A stretch of DNA of 64,000 bases from DATAUD01 sp036268455 (GTDB lineage Bacteria > Verrucomicrobiota > Verrucomicrobiia > Limisphaerales > Palsa-1400), in assembly GCA_036268455.1 (NCBI GenBank), contig DATAUD010000020.1, forward strand, positions 28,329 through 92,328, written 5' to 3'. Each line of letters begins with the position of its first letter. Position 1 is the stretch's first letter. The position numbers were made by a program, and so were the translations under genes. Shown here piece after piece: positions 1-9,300 of this stretch. The notes beneath the pieces were generated by a model, which was not told where the DNA came from, ran no database searches, and saw only the letters and a list, made by a program, of their open reading frames with translations.

Positions 1-1
1 A

Positions 2-562
2 CTGATTCTGTGGACCATCGTGACGGGCGCGGTTTACCCGCTTCTCATCACGGTCGTTGCCCAACTTGCGTTCCACGACAAGGCCAATGGAAGCCTGGTG
101 ACACGCGACGGAAAGCTCATCGGCTCGGCGCTGATGGCGCAGCAATTCCAGGGGAGTAATTACTTTTGGCCGCGGCCCTCCGCATGCACTTATGGGACGG
201 GACCGACCGGAATTGCCGCGTCGAGCGGGAGCAATCTCGGGCCGACCAGCGGACAACTACAAACCAACGTCAACAATAACGCCGCCGCGTTCATCAGCGG
301 GAACAATTTGCCGACGAACACGGTTGTGCCGGCGGACATGGTCTTTGCCTCGGCGAGCGGAGTGGACCCGCACATAAGCCCGGAAGCGGCGCGTCTTCAA
401 GTTGCGCGTGTCGCCGCCTCTCGCGGAATGGCGAAGAACAACGTGGCGGAACTGGTGGAGAAATTTGTCGAGCCGCCGCAATGGGGATTTTTTGGAGAAG
501 CGCGCGTGAACGTTTTGCTGTTGAATGTGGCGCTGGATCAACTCGCGCAAATGAAAGGCTGA
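2..562 (+). CDS. kdpC: KdpC, potassium-transporting ATPase subunit C (5' end outside window)
   Basis: This is the C subunit of the high-affinity K+ pump KdpFABC, a one-pass inner-membrane protein that supports ATP binding by KdpB. The frame is open from the first bases (Leu-Ile-Leu-Trp-Thr-Ile-Val-Thr-Gly), so the GTG at position 20 is not the true start and the N-terminus lies upstream. The visible part has the end of the membrane helix (GAVYPLLITVVAQ), the conserved block QGSNYFWPRPSA, the Gly/Ser/Asn-rich stretch AASSGSNLGPTS, and the C-terminal PHISPEAARLQVARVA block. About 187 residues are seen, close to the usual length near 190. kdpA and kdpB are expected upstream. The identification is secure. 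Confidence 0.95.
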   Translation: MILWTIVTGAVYPLLITVVAQLAFHDKANGSLVTRDGKLIGSALMAQQFQGSNYFWPRPSACTYGTGPTGIAASSGSNLGPTSGQLQTNVNNNAAAFISGNNLPTNTVVPADMVFASASGVDPHISPEAARLQVARVAASRGMAKNNVAELVEKFVEPPQWGFFGEARVNVLLLNVALDQLAQMKG

Positions 563-565
563 ATC

Positions 566-733
566 GTGCAAAGCAGACGCATCTTATTGCCAATCAATCT
601 GACGAGTGGTTCGTTTGACACGCTGTTGTTCGCGCAGAGAATGGCTCGTCAGTTCGGACCTTTGCGTCACACTGCTCAACGTCGTCAATTTGAACATCGC
701 GGCGGCGCCGCGCGTTTGGAAAATGTGCGAGAA
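566..733 (+). pseudogene. Remnant of a universal-stress-protein (UspA) domain gene
   Basis: A GTG codon three bases after the kdpC stop opens a frame reading RRILLPINLTSGSFDTLLFA, which resembles the first strand and helix of a UspA domain. At about 655-665 the similarity moves to the next frame, which continues LCVTLLNVVNLNIAAAP, the expected second strand. No continuation is visible beyond about 733, where the stop codon of the opposite-strand HEAT gene begins. Usp domains occur alone and inside KdpD sensor kinases, so this may be what is left of a kdp-linked stress or sensor gene. The frameshift plus truncation argue against a working protein. The assignment rests on about 50 residues. Confidence 0.5.
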
Positions 734-3163
734 CTATCTGACCAGCGACGCGCGCACGTCAGGCAGGCGCTTGCCGTCAGGCGAAACGACCCGCACGCAA
801 AACGACCAACCGGCGTTGTTCTGTGTCACTTTGAGAAGCAGCGGATTCCATCCGGCGCGAAGCGTGACATCGACATTATCCGAGTCCCGCTGCAAGGCGC
901 GCGAAGCGTTGTTCGAGTGAACAAGCTGGCCGTTGAGCCAGACTTTGTTGCCGTCGTCGCTTCCTAATTCCAGCCGCGCGGGCTGTTCGTTTGGCGAATA
1001 AACCCACGTCCGCGCGTACGCCACACGTTGCTCGCCACCGAGAGCTTGAAGAAGGTCCAGCTTCCATGGTTCGGCCGGATCGGTTCCAGCGGCAAGCGGT
1101 TGCCAGTTCACAGAATCGCCGCCCGCCTGTTCGGGTGGAAAGGTGATGTTGAACAACGCCTCATAATTTTTATCAGCTTGCAGGTAAGGCCCTGCGACCT
1201 GCCATGTAGCGATGTATTCGCTCAATTCCTCGATTTTCCGCAAGCCGACCCGCGCCGCTTTCTTCGTATCGGGATCATTGCTCGTCGCCAGGACTTTTTT
1301 AAAGGCGGCCTCAGCCGCATCGGGATGGGCCACATAAATCGCGGTCGCAATATCAATGACAGCCCGCGCCGCTTCGGGCTGGACATCGGGATCGTCCAAT
1401 ATCGGTGTGGCCAGGGCAAGCGCCTGATCGTCGGGGATCGCGCCGAGGGCCGAAAGGACAAGCCGCTTCTCCGCAGCATCGAGCGGCCGGTCCAGTATCG
1501 TTTTGAAAGTTTGCAATTTCGTGGCGACTGGAATTTTGACGGTTTCGTCCTGGGTTGTCAGCCGCACGCAACCGCGAATGGCCAGCAGCCGGAATTTCTG
1601 TTCCGAATCGCCCGCCAATTGGACCAAAGTCGGCAGCATCTCGGCATCGCGCGTGTCGCACACCGCGCTGACCGCAGCCTTCCGCACTTGCGGGTTGGTG
1701 TCTTGCAACGCCGCCCGCAAAGCGTCGCGAGCCGGCCCTTCGCTCAGTCCCGCGCAGACCGGCAGCAAACTCAGTCGCGCCTGCAACGGAGCGGTTCGCA
1801 CGGAATCCGCCACCGCCGAGGCGTCCACATGGCCGGCTTCCGATTCGATGCGTTGACAGGCGGTGCCGAGGGCATCGGCGGCCTCAGAACGCGCGTCGTC
1901 GCTTTTTGCGTCAATCACGGATTGAACCATATCCGGTATTTGTCGCGGCCCCGCGAGCAGCGCGAGCGCCTGGAATGCCGCCGCCCGCGTCGAATCATCG
2001 CCGCCCCGGGCCAATTCGGATAATTTGGAAACCGCCGAACCGTCCGCGCGATTGCCAAGAGCGCGGATCAATTCCAACCGCGCATCCGGAGCCGCGCCGT
2101 CAATATCCGTAACAAGGGCTGGCGTTATGGAGCCGCGATGCAATTCGAGCAACGATTCGCGGGCCGCGGCTTGTTCAGCGCCAGTTGTTGCGGCCGCTTT
2201 TTGCGCCAACAGCAAACCAACCGAGCCGTCGCCCAACTCGCCCAACGCGGTGATCGCGGCCAAACAAACGTTGGAATCGGATGAATCGGCAACGCTTGCG
2301 ACCGCGCGCATTGCGCTTGGATCGGCACGTTGATCGAGACAATGCAGCAATGCGATTTGCACCGGCGCGGCAACCTTTGGCAGCAAATCCGCCAAAGCTA
2401 TTGTAACCGCGGCACCTTTCAATTTGGAGGCGATTTGGAGCGCTGCGCCCTGGCTGGCAACGTCGGACCCCGCGATCGCGTCAGACATCAGCGTAATCCC
2501 GCGCTTTCCCGCGGACAAAATCAGACCTCGAAAGGCGGCGCCCCGAACACCGTCATTTTTTTCGCTGTCGTAAAGACGTTGGAATGTTTTTCGCGCCGGG
2601 CGCATTTCGCCTTGGGCCAATAATTGATTGGCAATCCATAACTCGCCGTCGATTTCCGCGGCGTGAACACGACCACTGGACAAGGGCGAGACCGCTTCCA
2701 ATTTTGACAGCGACTTTGTCCCGCCGATTCGCCCCAGCGCCTCAGCGGCGGCTACGGTTACATCCAGGTCGTTTCCAAAGAGGAGTTTGCCAAGTGCCGG
2801 GACGGCATCGGGTTGGTGACGCGCCGCCAATGAATTAATTATTCCAATCTGGTTCGAGCCAGAAGTTTTCGGCAGGGCCACAAGGAGGGCCTCGCCAGCC
2901 TCGGGGCCCGGCATGGGTTCGAGCGCGTAACGGGCGAGTTGGGAAAGTTGTTCGTCTGCCAGCAAAGCCGAAAGCGCGGGGACGGATTCTTTTGTTCCGA
3001 TTCGTTTAAGCTCGGCGCAACCAGCGGCTTTGTCGTACGACGAGGCGTCGGATTGCAACACCGCGATGAGGCGCGTTTCCTCAGAGGGGTCGGCAGCAAG
3101 CGCCCGGAAAGACGGCAACATCAACAGCGACAAAGACAACGCGAGAATAGAGTTACGTTTCAT
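734..3163 (-). CDS. Secreted HEAT-repeat protein with C-terminal sugar-binding-like domain
   Basis: The chosen start MKRNSILALSL gives a clean signal peptide ending near ALA-AD. Longer in-frame starts add an Arg-rich stretch that does not look like real coding sequence. Residues ~30-650 are many HEAT/PBS-lyase-type helical repeats (SVPALSALLADE, AVPALGKLL, VRKAAVSAVCD patterns). The last ~150 residues form a beta-rich module with WQVAGPY near its start and SDDGNKVWLNGQLVH, a module frequent in exported proteins of Verrucomicrobiota and Planctomycetota. It is probably periplasmic or surface-exposed and works by protein or glycan binding. No catalytic residues are apparent. It is transcribed divergently from the glucan synthase gene, with a 174-bp spacer that should hold both promoters. 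The partner is unknown. Confidence 0.8.
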   Translation of the reverse strand: MKRNSILALSLSLLMLPSFRALAADPSEETRLIAVLQSDASSYDKAAGCAELKRIGTKESVPALSALLADEQLSQLARYALEPMPGPEAGEALLVALPKTSGSNQIGIINSLAARHQPDAVPALGKLLFGNDLDVTVAAAEALGRIGGTKSLSKLEAVSPLSSGRVHAAEIDGELWIANQLLAQGEMRPARKTFQRLYDSEKNDGVRGAAFRGLILSAGKRGITLMSDAIAGSDVASQGAALQIASKLKGAAVTIALADLLPKVAAPVQIALLHCLDQRADPSAMRAVASVADSSDSNVCLAAITALGELGDGSVGLLLAQKAAATTGAEQAAARESLLELHRGSITPALVTDIDGAAPDARLELIRALGNRADGSAVSKLSELARGGDDSTRAAAFQALALLAGPRQIPDMVQSVIDAKSDDARSEAADALGTACQRIESEAGHVDASAVADSVRTAPLQARLSLLPVCAGLSEGPARDALRAALQDTNPQVRKAAVSAVCDTRDAEMLPTLVQLAGDSEQKFRLLAIRGCVRLTTQDETVKIPVATKLQTFKTILDRPLDAAEKRLVLSALGAIPDDQALALATPILDDPDVQPEAARAVIDIATAIYVAHPDAAEAAFKKVLATSNDPDTKKAARVGLRKIEELSEYIATWQVAGPYLQADKNYEALFNITFPPEQAGGDSVNWQPLAAGTDPAEPWKLDLLQALGGEQRVAYARTWVYSPNEQPARLELGSDDGNKVWLNGQLVHSNNASRALQRDSDNVDVTLRAGWNPLLLKVTQNNAGWSFCVRVVSPDGKRLPDVRASLVR

Positions 3164-3337
3164 CAATTTGTGAAAGATAGAATGCAATAGACAGAGACAG
3201 AATCCAGAATTAACATATTCAAACTTCCAACCGCTTGACCGCCAACAAACAACGACGGTGGGGTAAGACCTGATTTTGCGCCGCCGCGATCTGACGCACC
3301 TTAACTCGGGGCATCGCCTAGGGCGTCCCGAATAAAA

Positions 3338-6300
3338 ATGCAGAAGCTGCCAATGCGCTTTCAAAATTGGATGGCCGAACAGGCACGTTCGCGCCTAAAT
3401 GGGAACGAACCGCCGTTGAGGGCGGAGTTGTTCGGCGCCGAACAATTGGCCCAACACGCGAAGGCCCTTGCCGCCAGCCACCATGTGGAGACCCGCAAAG
3501 CCTCAAATCGCCTACTCGCGCGCTTGACCCATAACGAGAACGTGTTGCGGGCCTACAATCGCTCGACCCTCACGGTGAACCCGACCCGGCGTGTAACTCC
3601 GGCGGCGGAGTGGCTTCTGGATAATTTTTACCTGATCGAGGAGCAAATCCAGTTGGCGCGGAGGCATCTGCCGCGCGGCTATAGCCGGGAACTGCCCCGC
3701 CTCGTGGATGGCCCCTCCGCCGGTTTTCCGCGCGTCTATGACATTGTGCTCGAATTGATCTCGCACGTGGACGCGCAGATCGACGCGGCATCGCTCAGCG
3801 GATTCATCGCCGCTTACCAGACGGTGGAACCGTTGAAGTTAGGGGAATTGTGGGCGATTCCGATCATGTTGCGCCTGGGTTTGATTGAAAATCTTCAACG
3901 CGTGACAAGCCGGCTGACTTTGGGGCGCGAGGACCGCGACCGGGCGGACTTGTGGGTGGACCGCTTGCAGGACATGGCGGAAAATTCGCCGTCCCGCCTT
4001 GTGGTGGTCGTGGCGGACATGGCAAAGTCGGACCTTTCCCTCACAAGTTCGTTCGTGGCGGAATTTTGCCAGCGTTTGTCGCGGCAGACGCCCGTGCTGC
4101 ACCTTGCGCGAAGCTGGCTGGAACAACAACTCGGCGAGCAAGGCCTGACCATCGAACAGCTTATCCAACTGGAAAGCCAAAACCAGGCGGCCGACCAGGT
4201 GTCCGTCAGCCACAGCATTGGCAGTCTTCGTTTTTTGAGCGCCGCGGATTGGAAGGAGTTTGTCGAGAAACTGAGTCTTGTGGAGAAGGCTCTGCGTTCC
4301 GGCGATGGCAATGGCGATGATTACGGCAGCATGAATTTTGCGACGCGCGATCGCTATCGTCATGCGGTCGAGTTTTTGGCGCGGCACAGCAAACTTTCGG
4401 AAGAGGAGGTTGCGCGGCGAGCGGTCGAAATGGCCGCGGAAAGCGCCCGGGAACGCGGGCGGGCTGACCGCACGGCCCATGTGGGATTCTATCTCATCGA
4501 TAAAGGGAAAAGCGCACTGGCGCACGTGTTAAACGTGCGCTGGCCGTGGCAAACCGTCATCGAACGGGGCATCCAGCGCTTTCCGATGATGTTTTATGGG
4601 GGCGGAATCGGGCTGATAACGTTGCTGATGACGCTTGGTTTTGTGGAAGAGGCGCGGGCGTTGAATGTGGCGGGATGGAAGCTGGTGTTCTTTGGCGCGG
4701 TTTTTCTTCTTTGCGCCAGTCAATTGGCTGTGGCGGTGATGAATTGGCTGTCCACCTTGCTCGTACAGCCGCGCCTTTTGCCTCGGTTGGATTTTTCCCG
4801 CGGCATTGCTCCGGATTGCAGCACGATGGTGGTGGTGCCGACCATGTTGACCACCCTGGAAGGCGTGGACCGGCTCATCGAAACATTGGAGATACATCAC
4901 CTGGCCAACCGCGATGAGCATCTTCACTTCGCGTTGTTGACGGATTTTCGGGATGCGCCGCAAGAAGTCCAGCCGGGAGACGAAGTATTGCTGGAGCGTG
5001 TCAAGGCGGGGGTGGAAATGCTGAACCAGAAATATGCCCCGCGAACGGGCGTCTTTTTCCTATTTCATCGTCCGCGCCGCTGGAATCCGGGGGAAGGATT
5101 GTGGATGGGTTATGAGCGAAAGCGCGGAAAACTGACGGAATTGAATGGTTTGTTGCGGGGCACTTCTCGCGAGTCATTTTCAGAGATCGTGGGAGACACG
5201 GCGATTCTGCCATCGGTCAAGTATGTCATCACGCTCGATACGGACACTTTGCTGCCGCGCGACGCGGCCCGCGAGCTTGTCGGAACGATGGCCCATCCGT
5301 TGAACCGTCCAGTATTTGACGAGAAGCGCGGGATTGTGGCCGAGGGTTACAGCATACTTCAACCGCGGGTTGGCGTGAGCCTGCCGAGCGCGCGGCGGTC
5401 GTGGTTCGTGCGGCTTTTTGCGGGAGAGGCGGGAATCGACCCTTATACGCGCGCGGTCTCGGATGTTTATCAGGATGTTTTCCAGGAAGGTTCGTTTATC
5501 GGGAAGGGAATTTACGATGTGGACGCCTTCCAACGGGCGATGAACGGGCGATTTCCCGAGAACACTATCCTGAGCCATGACTTGCTGGAATCGTGCCATG
5601 CGCGTTCCGCGCTGGTGAGCGACGTGGAGTTCTACGAGGAATATCCGTGGCGCTACAACGTGGATATAAGCCGGCGCCATCGCTGGATTCGCGGTGACTG
5701 GCAGATCACGCAATGGCTGCTGCCCCGGGTTCCAGGCTCGGACGCCCGGCGCATTGCAAACCCACTCTCGGTACTATCGCAGTGGAAGATCCTGGACAAT
5801 CTAAGACGGAGCCTGGTGCCGCTGGCGTTGGTGATTCTTATTCTGGGCAATTGGCTGCTGCTTCCTGATCTGGGCGGACTTGGGTCGCTACTGGTACTGT
5901 TGATCATCGCACTTCCAGGACTCTTGCCGTCAACGGCCGGCTTGTTTGGCAGGCCGGATGATTCGCCGTGGAGAACGCACCTGAGAACTGTGGGCGAGTC
6001 GTGCCTGCGCCAGCTTGGACAGATTTTTCTCACGCTGGCGTTTCTGCCGTACGATGCGCTGGTAAGCCTGGACGCGATTGGACGAACGCTGCTACGCTTG
6101 TTGGTGACGCGCAAGCGGCTGCTCGAATGGCAGACGTCAAGCGATACCGAACGGACAACACGGTCGGACCTAGCGGCGTTTTATGGGACGATGTGGATTG
6201 AGCCAGTGGTCGCGCTGGCGGCGGGAATTTTCCTGGGGGCAACGAACCCGGCATCGTTGAATTGCGCCGCGCCGCTCATTGGGTTGTGGCTGATTGCTCC

Positions 6301-9300
6301 GTGGATTGCGTGGCGGATCAGCCAACCCATTGAAATTCTGCCGCTCGATTTGACCGCGGGACAAATGAATTTCCTGCGAAGCGCGGCGCGCAAGACATGG
6401 CATTTCTTCGAGACGTTTGTCACAGAGAAGGAGAACTGGCTGCCGCCGGATAATTTTCAGGAAACGCCCGCGCCGACCATCGCGCCGCGAACCTCGCCGA
6501 CCAACCTGGGACTGAACCTGCTCGCCAATTTGGCGGCGGCGGATTTTGGATATTTGCCGGGAGAAGGACTGGTTCGGCGCACGCGGGACGCCCTCGCCAC
6601 GATGCAACGCCTGGAGCGGTATCGCGGGCATTTCTACAATTGGTATGATACGCGAACGCTGCGGCCATTGCTGCCGCTCTATGTGTCGAGCGTGGACAGT
6701 GGGAACCTCGCCGGGCATTTGCTCACGCTTGGCTCGGGAATGAGAGAACAATGTGACGAGCCAATCTTCGCGCCGCGAGTATTCGAGGGCCTGCGCGACA
6801 CCTTGAGAGTCCTGCGGACTTTGACACGCGACAGCATCCCAATGGCCAGGCTCGACGCTGAATTGGAAAAGGCCCCCGCGAAATTACGGGCGGCCTTGGC
6901 GCTTTTGCAAAAGGCGGCGCGCGACGCGGCGGAGATTGCCGCTTCGCTGGAGAACCAATCGGAGGAAGTCAAAATCTGGGCCCAAAACTTGAAGCGCAAT
7001 TGCGAGGAGCATTTGCAGGAAATGCTCTTCCTCGCGCCGTGGGTCGCTTTGCCGATTCCCGCCGAAAAGATCGGGCAACTTGACGAAGCGCCGACCTTGC
7101 GCGATCTCGCGAAGTGTGAGCAATTGCTGACGGAAGAACAACAGGGCAACGCCGAACTTTCACAGTGTCTGCACGAAGCAAGTGATCGCGCCCGCGAGCG
7201 AATGATCGCGCTGGAAAACCTGGCGACGCAATCCGACGAATTGGCGGTGATGGATTTCACGTTCCTGTTCGACCGGGAGAGGGATTTGTTTTCAATCGGG
7301 TTCAATGTTGGCGAACAGCGCCGGGACGGGAGTTTCTATGATTTGCTGGCTTCGGAGGCGCGCCTGTGCAGCTATGTGGCCATCGCACTGGGACAAATTC
7401 CGCAAGATCATTGGTTTTCGATGGGGCGGCTGCTCGTCGCTTCGCGTGGCGAGCCAATACTTGTCTCGTGGAGCGGCTCGATGTTCGAGTATCTGATGCC
7501 GCTGCTGGTGATGCCGAATTACGAGAACACGCTGCTCGATCACACCTGCAAAGCGGCCGTGCGCCAACAAATCGAGTATGGCCGGATACGCGGCATCCCG
7601 TGGGGCATTTCCGAATCGGGTTACAACCGGACAGATGTGCAAATGAATTACCAGTACCGCGCGTTCGGCGTGCCGGGCCTGGGATTGAAACGGGGATTGG
7701 CCGAGGATTTGGTCATTGCGCCTTATGCGACTGTGATGGCGCTGATGGTAATGCCGCGCCGGGCCTGTGAAAACCTGCAACGGCTGGCAACGGAGGGGCG
7801 CGAAGGAGCCTTCGGATTTTACGAAGCGGTGGATTATACGCCATCCCGCCTGCCGCCGGACGATACGAGCGTCACGATTCAATCCTTTATGGCGCACCAC
7901 GAAGGGATGAGCCTGCTGGCTTTGGTGAATTTGTTGCGGGATCGCCCGATGCAACGTCGCTTCATGGGCTGTCCGGTGCTCAAGGCCGCCGATTTGCTGT
8001 TGCAGGAGCGCGTCCCGAAGACGGCCGCCGGCGTGCTTGTGGAGGATTTGAAATTGGAAGACTCCCGGATTCTTGGCGGCCCCAGCGAGGCGGCGATGCG
8101 GGTGTTCACAAACCCCACCACACCGTCACCGGAAGTTCATCTTTTGTCCAACGGCCGTTATCATGTGGTCATCACCAGCGCCGGCGGCGGATACAGCCGA
8201 TGGCGCGACCTAGCCGTCACGCGTTGGCGCGAAGATTCCACGTCCGATAATTGGGGGACGTTCGTTTATCTTCGCGATGTGGCGACGGGAGAATTCTGGT
8301 CCACCGCGTATCAACCAACCTTGCGGGCCGCCAAGGGTTATGAAGCGATTTTTTCCCAATCACGGGCGGAGTTTCGGCAACGTCCCTCGGGCCTTGAGAT
8401 TCACACTGAGATCGCGGTATCGCCGGAGGACGACGTGGAGTTGCGACGCATCAAGATTACCAATCGTTCGTCCGAGGCGCGGACCATTGAGCTGACTAGT
8501 TATGCGGAAGTGGTGCTCGCCGCTCCGGCGGCGGACGCGGCGCATCCGGCTTTCAGCAATCTTTTCGTGCAAACGGAATTCGCGCCGAAAACGTCCGCGA
8601 TTTTTTGCACGCGGCGCGCCCGCTCGCAGGAAGAACGACCGCCGTGGCTATTGCACTTGATGGTAGGGCATGGAGGCGAACAGGGAGAAACCTCGTGTGA
8701 AACCGACCGCTTTAAATTTGTTGGGCGCGGCAGAACGCCGGCCAATCCGGCCGCTATGCAGGACGTTTCGCCGCTGTCCAATACCGTTGGTTCCGTTCTC
8801 GATCCGATCATTTCGCTGCGGCGCACCGTTACTTTGCAGCCGAATGAAACGACCACCATCGCGCTGGTAACTGGCATGACCGAAAACCGGGAAGCCGCCG
8901 TGGCGCACGCGGAAAAATATCAAAGCCCGCGAATGGCTGACCGGGCGCTCGATCTTGCGTGGACGCACAGCCAGGTCACGTTGCGCCAACTCGATGCCAC
9001 GGAAGCGGACGCCCAACTCTACGGGCGTTTGGCCGGCGCGTTGATCTATGCCGATCCGGCCCGACGCGCGAATTCGAGTGTGTTGCTCAACAACCGGCGC
9101 GGCCAAAGCGGCCTTTGGAGTTATGGCATTTCCGGGGACGCCCCAATCGTCCTGCTCCGCGTCAGCGACATGGCGAAAATCGACATCGTGCGGCAGGTTG
9201 TGCAGGCGCACTCCTACTGGCGGATGAAGGGGTTGACGGTGGAACTGGTTATTTTAAACGAAGACGTTTCGGTGTACCGGCAGTCACTCCAAGACCAAAT

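Noticed and set aside
1028..2023. Long plus-strand ORF of 331 codons opposite the HEAT gene
   Set aside because: It is a shadow of the repeated, GC-rich HEAT gene; the composition is Arg/Gln-rich and has no domain.
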